Assembly (NCBI GenBank): GCA_030655735.1
Contig: JAUSPK010000069.1
Span: forward strand, 1 to 13,339
From: Syntrophales bacterium
GTDB taxonomy: Bacteria > Desulfobacterota > Syntrophia > Syntrophales > UBA2210
Direction of reading: 5' to 3'
DNA: 13,339 nucleotides
Shown here in pieces: positions 1 to 6,415 of this stretch. Every line of letters starts with the position of its first letter. Position 1 is the stretch's first letter. The notes below the pieces were generated by a model. That model saw only the letters and a list, made by a program, of their open reading frames with translations, had not been told where the DNA came from and did no database searches. A program made the position numbers and the translations under genes.

Positions 1-76
1 TTTCTTAAGCGGAAAAATACACGGTTCAGCTCTGCACATTTCAAACCGCATTCAATGATCTGGCCCGAAAATAGGG

Positions 77-81
77 ACAGC
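77..81. repeat. Target site duplication, left copy (ACAGC)
   Basis: ACAGC directly abuts the TGT end of the insertion sequence and is repeated exactly at 1117-1121 just outside the other end. A 5-bp duplication is within the range known for IS481-family elements. It fixes the element's boundaries and shows that it arrived by transposition. Confidence 0.85.
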
Positions 82-107
82 TGTACTAGCTCAATAATTC
101 GGTAACT
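82..107. repeat. IS terminal inverted repeat, left
   Basis: This 26-base end matches the reverse complement of 1091-1116 at 22 of 26 positions. Shared blocks are TGTAC, GCTCA, TAATT and GGTAACT. The transposase stop codon lies within it. Confidence 0.85.
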
Positions 108-1045
108 TTTTGGAGCTTATCAAAAGGTGTTTCATAATTCAATCCACCATGCCGGCGAAGGTGGTTATACTCAAACAGGAAATTGCCAAGATTCATGATA
201 ACATCTTCTTCTGATTCAAAGGAATTTGGTAAAAAGAATTCCCGTTTCAGGATGCGCCAAAAGGCTTCGATCTTACCGTTCGTCTGCGGCCTATAAGGCC
301 GTGTGTAGATATGTTTGATTCCTAATTCCTGGCACATGGTTTCGAAGGGATGCTCTCGCTGAAGCGATCCTTTGAACTCAGGACCATTATCAGACATAAT
401 GGCATCGAATTGAAAGTTATATATTTGTTTAAACCATGACAGTGATCGCACCATAAAATAGGTCAAGGTAGAGGCACGCTTGTCTTTAATAACTTCCGCA
501 TAGGCTAGTCTGGTGCAATCGTCACAGACGGCCGCAACATACTGCTCTTTGATTTTAAACGAACAGCGCAGATCCTTGGGAATCTTTGAGAGGTCAATGT
601 GGGCCAGCTCTCCCGGCGCTTTTTTCTCGTAGCGCTTGATAACCTTCTTTGCCGCTTCGTTCAGTGGATAGCGTGCCTTGATCCTGTCCATCGTGGCAGA
701 TGAAGGTGTTTTGTCCAGATAGTATGGTTTAAAGAGCAGTACAAGCTCATATCGATTCGAGCCGAAACGTCGATAGGCCTTGACGATGTTTCTTTCAATG
801 GGTTTGGGGGTTCTTCTGCTTCCCGGTTTGGCTCCTCGCTTGGCAGGCATCAGCGATTCATGCGTCTTACCCCCATCCGTCCATTTACGATAGTACCGAG
901 ACAGTTCTTTCTTTGATATATGATGTGCTTCACATAAGTCTTTTACAAATTTGAAGGGACGGGGAGTAACTTTTGCTTTCGTGCGCTCATACTCTTCCAA
1001 TATCGGTATCCAGCGCTTTACGATGACGATATCTGCATATTTCAT
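86..1045 (-). CDS. IS481-family-like transposase (DDE integrase fold), 319 aa
   Basis: This protein would catalyse cut-and-join transposition of the surrounding element. In 319-residue numbering, an N-terminal helix-turn-helix-like region (about residues 25-60, with the segment FVKDLCEAHHISKKELSRYY) precedes an rve-type integrase core. The likely catalytic triad is Asp151 (AHIDLSKIP), Asp219 (MSDNGPEFKG) and Glu260 (TNGKIEAFWR), which also shows the family's RPYRPQTNGKIE signature. The second D and E are about 40 residues apart, slightly more than the classical 35. I chose the ATG at 1045 because AAAGGAG lies 6 bases upstream (1052-1058). The in-frame ATG at 1087 would add 14 residues but has no Shine-Dalgarno and overlaps the terminal repeat region. 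The frame is intact with no internal stop. IS481 is favoured over IS3 because there is a single frame without frameshift and the ends fit. Confidence 0.88.
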   Translation of the reverse strand: MKYADIVIVKRWIPILEEYERTKAKVTPRPFKFVKDLCEAHHISKKELSRYYRKWTDGGKTHESLMPAKRGAKPGSRRTPKPIERNIVKAYRRFGSNRYELVLLFKPYYLDKTPSSATMDRIKARYPLNEAAKKVIKRYEKKAPGELAHIDLSKIPKDLRCSFKIKEQYVAAVCDDCTRLAYAEVIKDKRASTLTYFMVRSLSWFKQIYNFQFDAIMSDNGPEFKGSLQREHPFETMCQELGIKHIYTRPYRPQTNGKIEAFWRILKREFFLPNSFESEEDVIMNLGNFLFEYNHLRRHGGLNYETPFDKLQKVTELLS

Positions 1046-1051
1046 AGGTGA

Positions 1052-1058
1052 CTCCTTT
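1052..1058 (-). promoter_or_regulatory. Shine-Dalgarno deciding the transposase start
   Basis: Read leftward this is AAAGGAG, 6 bases before the ATG at 1045. It supports the 319-residue form over the 333-residue form starting at 1087. Confidence 0.7.
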
Positions 1059-1090
1059 GGTTGTTTTTCCTTTATAACATGGACCAAATG

Positions 1091-1116
1091 AGTTACCTAA
1101 TTACTGAGCATGTACA
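1091..1116. repeat. IS terminal inverted repeat, right
   Basis: This is the partner of 82-107 (22 of 26 matches on the reverse complement) and ends in ACA at 1116. The truncated frame of the disrupted gene enters it and meets a stop at 1097-1099. Confidence 0.85.
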
Positions 1117-1121
1117 ACAGC
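1117..1121. repeat. Target site duplication, right copy (ACAGC)
   Basis: This is an exact copy of 77-81 immediately outside the ACA end of the insertion sequence. Confidence 0.85.
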
Positions 1122-1327
1122 GCCCCATTATTTTTTATAACCAGCGGCCCCACATGGACCGTCAGGGCCTGCGAACCTTCCGGCCAGTGAGCCACAACGT
1201 TATATTTCAAAAGCAAAGGGGTCTGCTCTTGACTCATGTTCGCTGATTCTTTCAGCCGACGGCTGATCACTACAGTTGAAACGCCACGTTCTCCGGTTTG
1301 ACGCGCCGCAAGCGGGGCGAACAAATC

Positions 1328-1430
1328 GTTCGAGCGGAAATCCCGCTTTGCGGGACTCCGCCCATTGGTTGTCGTGAAAGGAAAGCATAACGCTTTCTTT
1401 CCACCCGCCAAGTCGGGGTTTCGCTCGAAC
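1328..1430. repeat. Nested inverted repeat / large potential hairpin
   Basis: GTTCGAGCG (1328-1336) is perfectly complementary to CGCTCGAAC (1422-1430), and the arms continue imperfectly inward (GAAATCCCG against CGGGGTTT). Inside are two smaller hairpins. One is a compound stem with outer GCGGA/TCCGC (1334-1338 and 1357-1361) and inner CCCGC-TTT-GCGGG (1342-1354). The other is GAAAGC-ATAAC-GCTTTC (1381-1397), extendable outward by three pairs including a G-T. Neither ends in a T tract, so they do not look like terminators. The unit could be a small non-autonomous mobile element, a REP-like repeat or a structured RNA. The sequence does not say which. Confidence 0.55.
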
Positions 1431-1515
1431 TCGGCATTAGCGCTCCTGTAAATATTACAAGTGTTTTTTTAGGATATATGGATGGGTCGATGTAAGCTTC
1501 TGTTCCCAAAATATT

Positions 1516-1537
1516 CGGAATTATCCCGGAATTATCC
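1516..1537 (+). promoter_or_regulatory. Two tandem 11-bp direct repeats, candidate activator site
   Basis: CGGAATTATCC occurs twice back to back (1516-1526 and 1527-1537), ending three bases before the -35-like TTGACT. An 11-bp period is one helical turn, so both copies would face the same side of the DNA as the promoter. Each repeat is itself nearly palindromic (GGAATTATCC). This arrangement fits an activator or repressor operator; the regulator is unknown. Confidence 0.45.
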
Positions 1538-1540
1538 TGG

Positions 1541-1569
1541 TTGACTTGGGATGCAAAAAACATTATCGT
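1541..1569 (+). promoter_or_regulatory. Sigma70-like promoter ahead of the PAS/LuxR regulator
   Basis: TTGACT (1541-1546, five of six consensus bases) and TATCGT (1564-1569, four of six) are separated by exactly 17 bases. It points toward the regulator gene, whose ATG is about 100 bases downstream, and sits directly after the tandem repeats. Confidence 0.45.
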
Positions 1570-1674
1570 CGATACCGAAAAAACAAAAGATATCAATGCG
1601 GCACAAACGGTGCCAACGCAATTGCAGCCTGTGGGTCTGTGTGCCGGACCTGATTTCGAAAGAGTCGGTCAAAG

Positions 1675-2631
1675 ATGAGAGATGAAGAAAAGGACAAGGG
1701 CCAGTTGGTGAGTGAGGTGGCAGCGTTGCGTCGGCGGATTGAGGAGCTTGAAGAGACGTCGCATCTTGAGGGCTTACATACCACAAGAGAATTGAAATCA
1801 AGTGAGGATAAGTATCGTATTATCCTTGAGAATATGGAAGAGGCCTACTTCGAGCTCAACCTTGCCGGAAACTTTGCATTCTTGAATACGGCAACGGTGG
1901 AGATGCTGGGGTACTCGGTGGAGGAACTGGCGCATCTGAACTACCGTGATTATGTCCTCCCGGAGACGACCATCAGATTATTTAAGATTTTCAATAAGAT
2001 ATATCGAACGGGAGAACCCGCGGAGATATTCGATTACCAGGTCATCAGAAAGGATGGCGACAAGCGGTTCCGCGAGATGTCGGCCTCCCTGATCCGCGAT
2101 CCGTCGGGAAGTCCGATCGGATTCAGGTGTCTGGCGCGGGATGTCACCAAGCGGAAGCTGGCTGAAGAGGCCCTGAATAAAAAGGAGGAGGAACTGGAGA
2201 GAAAATCAGCTTCTCTTGTCGAGTCTAACGCGGCCCTGAAGGTTCTGCTGAAACAGAGGGAGGAGGACAAGGTAGATCTTGAAAGAAACGTCCTGTCGAA
2301 CGTCAGGGAAATCGTTATGCCGTACGTCGAGGAATTAAAGAAGGGTGGGCTGGCCGCCAATCAGAGTGTCTGTATCGATACGATCAAGACCAACCTGGAA
2401 AACATAATCTCACCTTTTCTTCGTAACATCACATTGAAACACTTTAATCTCACCCCGAAAGAATTCCAGGTTGCCAACCTTGTCAAGGAGGGCAGAACCA
2501 CAAAAGAGATAGCCGAATTTCTGAATATGTCCACAGGGGCAATAGATTTCCATAGAAACAGCATCAGAAAAAAATTCGGGTTAAACAAAAAGAAGGTCAA
2601 CCTCAGATCCTACCTGTTGTCGCTCTCATAG
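1675..2631 (+). CDS. PAS-domain transcriptional regulator with LuxR-type HTH, 318 aa
   Basis: This is probably a cytoplasmic one-component regulator: a PAS domain senses a ligand or redox state and a C-terminal LuxR/FixJ-type helix-turn-helix binds DNA. Residues 9-40 are charged and heptad-like (coiled coil). Residues 43-162 are a PAS domain followed by the typical PAC ending FRCLARDVTKRKLAEEAL. Residues 163-205 form a second coiled coil. Residues 257-316 are the HTH (LTPKEFQVANLVKEGRTTKE, then a helix with STGAIDFHRNSIRKK). There is no receiver domain, histidine kinase core, signal peptide or membrane segment. The ATG at 1675 is the only usual start after the in-frame stop at 1651-1653, with a weak GAAAGAG upstream. 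It lies 137 bases ahead of the acyl-CoA gene run in the same direction, so it is a candidate regulator of that run; that link is inferred from position only. Confidence 0.85.
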   Translation: MRDEEKDKGQLVSEVAALRRRIEELEETSHLEGLHTTRELKSSEDKYRIILENMEEAYFELNLAGNFAFLNTATVEMLGYSVEELAHLNYRDYVLPETTIRLFKIFNKIYRTGEPAEIFDYQVIRKDGDKRFREMSASLIRDPSGSPIGFRCLARDVTKRKLAEEALNKKEEELERKSASLVESNAALKVLLKQREEDKVDLERNVLSNVREIVMPYVEELKKGGLAANQSVCIDTIKTNLENIISPFLRNITLKHFNLTPKEFQVANLVKEGRTTKEIAEFLNMSTGAIDFHRNSIRKKFGLNKKKVNLRSYLLSLS

Positions 2632-2715
2632 ATAATATAAGTTTTTTCCTTATATATTCCTCATAATTATTCCATATTGTATTTTTTGAATTGCACTGTA
2701 TGCTCCCAAGCACGC

Positions 2716-2734
2716 CAAACGGATAGGGCGTTTG
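2716..2734. promoter_or_regulatory. Inverted repeat in the leader of the acyl-CoA gene run
   Basis: CAAACG (2716-2721) and CGTTTG (2729-2734) are complementary across 7 bases, about 35 bases before the acyl-CoA dehydrogenase start. It could be an operator half-site pair or a small leader hairpin. The rest of the 2632-2768 gap is AT-rich and probably contains a promoter, but I see no box pair good enough to name. Confidence 0.25.
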
Positions 2735-2752
2735 CAGAAGTGAGGAGAACAC

Positions 2753-2760
2753 AAAGGAGG
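2753..2760 (+). promoter_or_regulatory. Shine-Dalgarno deciding the acyl-CoA dehydrogenase start
   Basis: AAAGGAGG ends 8 bases before a GTG at 2769 but only 2 bases before the in-frame TTG at 2763. The GTG is therefore the better start. Confidence 0.6.
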
Positions 2761-2768
2761 TATTGACG

Positions 2769-4604
2769 GTGGAATTTAAATATGATGTGAGGGATTTGCA
2801 GTTTATTCTGAAGGAGTGGCTTCCCATGGAGGAGGTCCTGGCCTGTGATCGTTTCAAGGAGAACTACGGTCTGGACGATGTCGATATGTACCTGAACGAG
2901 GGGTACAAGGTGGCGCGTGAGGTGGTCAGTCCTATCAATGCCGAGGGTGACAAGATCGGCGCCGTCCTTAAGGACGGCGTGGTGACGGCGCCCCCGGGGT
3001 ACTCTGAGGTATACAAGTTCCTCCAGGAAAACGGCTGGGGATCCACGAGCGAGTGCGTCGAGCTGGAAGGCGGGATGCCTCTGTCCCTCTACAAGGCCAT
3101 CTTCGAGATGAATACGGCGGCCTGCCCTGCCGTCATGTCATATGTCAAGTTGACGAGCGGTGTGGCGAACCTCATAATCGAGTTCGGCGAGGAAAAAGAC
3201 AAGGCCCTGTTTTTGCCCAAGCTCCTCAGCGGCGACTGGCAGGGGACCATGTGTATTACCGAACCGAATGCCGGTTCCGATGTGGGTGATTCCACGACGA
3301 AGGCCTTTCCGACGGATGACCCCGCGATCTGGAAGATCAAGGGGAGCAAGATGTTCATCACCGGCGGGGACGCGGGTACCTGCGAGAACACGATTCACAT
3401 GGTTTTGGCGCGGCCCGAGGGGGGAGCTCCGGGAACGGCGGGTCTTGGCCTGTACATCGTTCCCAAGTTCCGGGTGAATGAGGATCAGTCCCTCGGTGAG
3501 TTCAACGATGTTATAACGGTAGGAATCGAACACAAGATGGGACTGAAGGCCCAGGCGACGGCTCTCCTCAATTTCGGCGAGGAGGACGATTGCTACGGTA
3601 TCCGAATGGGGTCCATGCCCGACGAGAAAGGACGGTCCAAGGGACTGGCCATGATGTTCAATATGATGAACGAGTCCCGAATCGGTACGGGGCACAACTC
3701 CAACACGCAGGCCGCGGTGGCCTACTCCTTCGCCTCCCGGTTTGCCACGGAACGCATACAGGGCCGGCCCTTCGGCGATGCTAAGGCCGAACGGGTTCCC
3801 ATAATCAAACATGAGGACATCAGGCGGATGCTCCTTGATATGAAGGCCGTCACCGAGGGTGTCAGGGCCATGATCTTCAAGGGTTTCTACTATCTCGATA
3901 TAGCCGGAAACTCGGCCGACAAGGAAAAGGCCAAGGCCTGTGCCGGTCTGGCGGAGGTGCTGACACCGCTGGTCAAGGGCTACGGGAGCGAGGTGAGTCT
4001 CGGTGTAATCGCGGAGGCGATGCAGGTACTGGGCGGCGTCGGCTATACCACCGAATATCCCATCGAACAATCGATGCGCGACTCGAAGATCCTGACCATC
4101 TGGGAAGGGACTACCTTCATCCACGGGAACGACCTGGTGGGCCGGAAGATGAGGATGGAAGGAGGCGCCCCCTTTGACAACTGGATGGCTACCATCAAGG
4201 ACTTTATCGATGCCAAGGGAGACACCCCAGGCCTTGTCGCGGAGATAGGGCGGCTTCAAAAGGCCTACGGCTGCGCCGAGGAGATACGCGCCCTCTACGA
4301 TACGTGGTACGCGAATATGGATGAAAAGAAAGAATTTATCCCCCTCAACGCGGTTCGGGTGATGACGATATGCGGGCAGATTCAGGTGGCCCAGTGCCTG
4401 CTCGAACAGGCCGTGATCGCCGCAGGAAAGCTTGCAGACCTCCCCGCAGACCATTTCGACCGGTCTTTCTACGAGGGGAAGGTGGCCAGCGCCCGTTATT
4501 ATACCAATCAGGTCCTGCCCACCACGTTTATGCTTACGGAGATGATTAAGAGCGAAGACCGGACCTCTCTGGACTGCCCGGAGGACGCTCTCATTGTCAA
4601 ATAG
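2769..4604 (+). CDS. Large acyl-CoA dehydrogenase (FadE5/DmdC-like), 611 aa
   Basis: This FAD enzyme should oxidise an acyl-CoA to its 2,3-enoyl-CoA in the cytoplasm and pass electrons to an electron-transfer flavoprotein. At about 611 residues it is longer than classical ~380-residue members and matches the subfamily with an added N-terminal helix region and a C-terminal domain (about 465-600). Visible landmarks are the FAD/substrate motif CITEPNAGSDVG (around Glu165), KMFITGGD about 30 residues later, and the C-terminal flavin-domain stretch GGVGYTTEYPIEQSMRDSKI leading to IWEGTT. Glu446 in IWEGTT is the expected catalytic base, so the enzyme looks active. The start is GTG at 2769, chosen from Shine-Dalgarno spacing; TTG at 2763 would add two residues. 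It opens the rightward run of acyl-CoA genes. Substrate chain length or branching cannot be told. Confidence 0.9.
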   Translation: MEFKYDVRDLQFILKEWLPMEEVLACDRFKENYGLDDVDMYLNEGYKVAREVVSPINAEGDKIGAVLKDGVVTAPPGYSEVYKFLQENGWGSTSECVELEGGMPLSLYKAIFEMNTAACPAVMSYVKLTSGVANLIIEFGEEKDKALFLPKLLSGDWQGTMCITEPNAGSDVGDSTTKAFPTDDPAIWKIKGSKMFITGGDAGTCENTIHMVLARPEGGAPGTAGLGLYIVPKFRVNEDQSLGEFNDVITVGIEHKMGLKAQATALLNFGEEDDCYGIRMGSMPDEKGRSKGLAMMFNMMNESRIGTGHNSNTQAAVAYSFASRFATERIQGRPFGDAKAERVPIIKHEDIRRMLLDMKAVTEGVRAMIFKGFYYLDIAGNSADKEKAKACAGLAEVLTPLVKGYGSEVSLGVIAEAMQVLGGVGYTTEYPIEQSMRDSKILTIWEGTTFIHGNDLVGRKMRMEGGAPFDNWMATIKDFIDAKGDTPGLVAEIGRLQKAYGCAEEIRALYDTWYANMDEKKEFIPLNAVRVMTICGQIQVAQCLLEQAVIAAGKLADLPADHFDRSFYEGKVASARYYTNQVLPTTFMLTEMIKSEDRTSLDCPEDALIVK

Positions 4605-4668
4605 GTCATGTGTCTGGGGACCTGTTTTTTGATAGACTATTAAAATTTTGGATAAGGAGTTGCCTAGC

Positions 4669-5850
4669 ATGAAAGAGATTTATCTTGTTGATGGTGTAAG
4701 AACCGCCGTAGCGCGCGCGGGAAAGAGGTCCTGGTTTACGAATGTCAGGGCCGATGACCTCGCGGCCAAGGTCATAACCGAACTGATCCGGAGGACCGGT
4801 CTGGAAGGTAAGGAGGATCAGATCGGTGATGTCATCCTGGGCGGAACCGCCCTGATGAATGATATGGGTTCGAACATCGGGCGATTATCAGCTATTATGG
4901 CGGGTCTTCCCTACAGTGTACCGGGGTGTACCATCGACCGTTTCTGCGCCTCGGGATTACAATCGATCGCGAATGCCTTTGCGGCCATCAATATGGGATG
5001 GATGGACCTGATTGTTGCGGGGGGCGTGCAGCACATGACACACGTCCCCATGGGAACGGGATCATCCCCCAATCCACGGCTCGAAGAATTCTGCGACCCC
5101 CGCATGGGATCGATGGGCTACACGGCGGAGATGGTGGCCCGGGACTTTAATATCAGCAAAGAGAAACAGGACCAGATGGCCGTGGAAAGCCATGCCAAGG
5201 CCCACAAGGCAACCATCGAGGGCCTCTTCAAGGCGGAGATCCTCCCCATCGAGGCGGATGTCCCCACGAAGGACGGCGGGACGGAGCGGATGGTGGTCGA
5301 TCGTGATCAGGGTATCAGACCTGAGACGACCATGGAGACCCTCGCGTCCCTCCCCACGGTATTCATGGATGACGAAAAGGCGACCGTCACGGCCGGTAAC
5401 TCCAGCCAGGTCAATGATGCCGCCGCCTGTGTCCTGGTAGCCAGCAAGGAAAAATGTGATGAGCTGGGGCTGAACCCGAAGCTGAGGCTTGTCGATTTTG
5501 CCGTTGTCGGTGTTGATCCCAAGTATATGGGGATCGGGCCCTCCGTCGCGATCCCGAAGGTCCTGAAACATGCCGGCATGACGATGGACCAGATCGGCCT
5601 GTGGGAGATCAATGAGGCCTTTGCCTCTCAGGCTGTCTACTGCACGGAGAAACTCGGCATCCGCGACCACGAGCTGCTCAATCCGCGGGGAAGCGGAATT
5701 TCACTGGGCCATCCCCTGGGATGCACGGGGACCAGGATCGCCGTTACCCTTATGCACGAGATGTCCTCTTATGGGGTCCAGTATGCCGTTGAGAGTATGT
5801 GTATCGGCCACGGCCAGGGAGCCGCGGCGATCTGGGAGTGGGTCGGATAA
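4669..5850 (+). CDS. Thiolase (acetyl-CoA acyltransferase), 393 aa
   Basis: This enzyme cleaves 3-oxoacyl-CoA with CoA to acetyl-CoA and a shortened acyl-CoA, or makes the reverse Claisen condensation. All four thiolase landmarks are present: nucleophile Cys93 (DRFCASGLQSI), Asn315 in NEAF, His348 (SLGHPLGCTGTR) and Cys378 (CIGHGQGAAAIWE, where the usual CxGGGxG has a His in place of the first Gly). Length is normal for the family. The ATG at 4669 has AAGGAG nine bases upstream; a TTG at 4648 is in frame but lies before that site and is rejected. It follows the acyl-CoA dehydrogenase by 64 bases. It is the first of three thiolase-family genes here, and by sequence a standard, active one. Whether it prefers acetoacetyl-CoA or longer substrates is unknown. 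Confidence 0.93.
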   Translation: MKEIYLVDGVRTAVARAGKRSWFTNVRADDLAAKVITELIRRTGLEGKEDQIGDVILGGTALMNDMGSNIGRLSAIMAGLPYSVPGCTIDRFCASGLQSIANAFAAINMGWMDLIVAGGVQHMTHVPMGTGSSPNPRLEEFCDPRMGSMGYTAEMVARDFNISKEKQDQMAVESHAKAHKATIEGLFKAEILPIEADVPTKDGGTERMVVDRDQGIRPETTMETLASLPTVFMDDEKATVTAGNSSQVNDAAACVLVASKEKCDELGLNPKLRLVDFAVVGVDPKYMGIGPSVAIPKVLKHAGMTMDQIGLWEINEAFASQAVYCTEKLGIRDHELLNPRGSGISLGHPLGCTGTRIAVTLMHEMSSYGVQYAVESMCIGHGQGAAAIWEWVG

Positions 5851-5851
5851 G

Positions 5852-5878
5852 AGACCTTGGTCTTTGTGGCAAGCGCCA
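5852..5878. repeat. Two small adjacent hairpins after the first thiolase
   Basis: AGACC/GGTCT (5852-5863) and TGGC-AAGC-GCCA (5867-5878) follow the thiolase stop within 30 bases. There is no T run, so this is not a clear intrinsic terminator. It may affect RNA processing between the thiolase and MaoC genes. Confidence 0.25.
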
Positions 5879-5925
5879 AAGTATAGTATATAGCGAAACA
5901 AAATATACGGGAAAGGGGTGTATCA

Positions 5926-6384
5926 ATGGCAAAGGAATTACCGCTGGAAGATATCAAGAAGCTTGTAGGGACGGAGGTTTACGTTTCCGGCTGGAAGAAA
6001 ATCGAACAGGATCAGATCAATCAGTTCGCCGAGGCCACGGAGGATCATCAGTGGATCCATGTGGACCCGGAGAAGGCGGCCAAGGGCCCCTTTGGGACAA
6101 CCATTGCCCACGGGTTTCTAACCCTTTCACATATCCCCTTTTTCAGTTACCAGGGAGCCGTCTCACCCGTGGGGGCGAAGATGTCGATCAATTACGGCCT
6201 TAACAAGGTCAGGTTCCTCAATCCGGTCGCCGTGGGATCAAAGATACGGGACAGGATCGTTCTCGCAAACGTGGAGGAACAGCCGGGCGGACGGATTCTC
6301 ATAACGACGACCCATACGATTGAGATCGAGGGACAGGAAAAACCTGCCTGTGTCGCCGAATCACTGGGGCTGGTTTTTGTCTAA
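5926..6384 (+). CDS. MaoC-type hot-dog enoyl-CoA hydratase/dehydratase, 152 aa
   Basis: This single hot-dog-fold protein of the MaoC/NodN group adds water to, or removes it from, an acyl-CoA; characterised relatives (PhaJ type) give the (R)-3-hydroxyacyl-CoA. The hydratase-2 motif is clear: FAEATEDHQWIHVDPEKAAK contains the likely catalytic pair Asp40 and His45, followed by the conserved GTTIAHGFLTLS at about 57-68. Length matches single-domain bacterial MaoC proteins. The ATG at 5926 has GAAAGGGG seven bases before it. The gene lies between the thiolase and the AbfD-like gene, 31 bases before the latter. Its expected stereochemistry differs from that of the crotonase further on, so it may act on another intermediate than the main (S)-type beta-oxidation step; that is inference. 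Confidence 0.88.
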   Translation: MAKELPLEDIKKLVGTEVYVSGWKKIEQDQINQFAEATEDHQWIHVDPEKAAKGPFGTTIAHGFLTLSHIPFFSYQGAVSPVGAKMSINYGLNKVRFLNPVAVGSKIRDRIVLANVEEQPGGRILITTTHTIEIEGQEKPACVAESLGLVFV

Positions 6385-6415
6385 ACCGTGTTAGAATAAA
6401 AGGAGAGAAAACAAA

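Larger units (their letters stand above)
82..1116 (-). mobile_element. Complete IS481-family-like insertion sequence, 1035 bp
   Basis: The element begins TGTAC (82) and ends GTACA (1116), fitting the 5'-TGT…ACA-3' ends of the IS481 family. It is bounded by ACAGC duplications at 77-81 and 1117-1121. Its first and last 26 bases form an inverted repeat with 22 matches. It carries a single DDE transposase gene read from right to left, whose stop codon (86-88) lies inside the left inverted repeat. Ends, repeat and reading frame are all intact, so the copy may still be mobile. It is visibly more AT-rich than the metabolic genes to the right, consistent with foreign origin. It splits a host reading frame. 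Confidence 0.88.
1..1237 (-). pseudogene. Unrecognised gene split by the IS481-type insertion; 3' part runs off the window
   Basis: Read leftward, an ATG at 1237 opens a frame beginning MSQEQTPLLLKYNVVAHW and continuing to the end of the IS, where it runs into the element's inverted repeat and stops at 1097-1099. If bases 82-1116 and one ACAGC copy are removed, the frame continues without a break (…NNGAL|SLFSGQIIECGLK…) through bases 76-1 and off the left edge. At least 66 residues are therefore encoded. Only this leftward frame of the three stays open in bases 1-70. The predicted product is rich in beta-prone segments and has no signal peptide or motif that I recognise. The leader has a 6-bp hairpin (1252-1266) and only a weak Shine-Dalgarno, so the start is uncertain; the frame remains open further upstream to an ATG at 1411, but that stretch overlaps non-coding-looking inverted repeats. 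As it stands the gene is interrupted and presumably inactive. No function is assigned. Confidence 0.6.
1238..1674. other. 437-bp region without a convincing gene
   Basis: The stretch lies between the disrupted leftward gene and the rightward regulator. Open frames in it on both strands overlap each other and the inverted repeats, and none looks like a conserved protein. It contains a 6-bp hairpin (1252-1266), a nested inverted repeat (1328-1430), the palindrome TGTAA-ATA-TTACA (1447-1459) followed by a T run at 1464-1470, two 11-bp direct repeats (1516-1537) and a promoter-like sequence (1541-1569). The last 105 bases before the regulator show nothing further. Composition shifts from GC-rich (about 1270-1440) to AT-rich (about 1441-1600). 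Confidence 0.6.

Noticed and set aside
1..105. A rightward open frame at the left edge (34 codons to a stop at 103-105)
   Set aside because: It runs into the IS end, whereas the leftward frame is restored exactly by IS excision; the leftward reading is better supported.
1270..1596. Possible small proteins on the minus strand in the gap before the regulator
   Set aside because: They overlap the nested inverted repeat and the promoter/direct-repeat region, conflict with each other in frame, and have no good Shine-Dalgarno.
2635..2655. ATATAAG/CTTATAT hairpin after the PAS/LuxR gene
   Set aside because: It is a 7-bp AT-only stem whose T run lies in the loop rather than after the stem, so it does not make an intrinsic terminator.
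2695..2708. A TTGCAC…TGCT sequence resembling a sigma54 (-24/-12) promoter before the acyl-CoA dehydrogenase
   Set aside because: The distance between the two elements is two bases too short, and the GG of the -24 box is TG.
4603..4630. AGGTC…GACCT followed by six T after the acyl-CoA dehydrogenase, resembling an intrinsic terminator
   Set aside because: The stem is only 5 bp with an 11-base loop, too weak for a convincing terminator, and the next gene follows closely in the same direction.
3138..4670. A 510-codon open frame on the minus strand opposite the acyl-CoA dehydrogenase
   Set aside because: It mirrors the codon pattern of the real gene, its product is rich in His, Gly, Arg and Leu with no family motif, and the plus-strand protein has full catalytic motifs.
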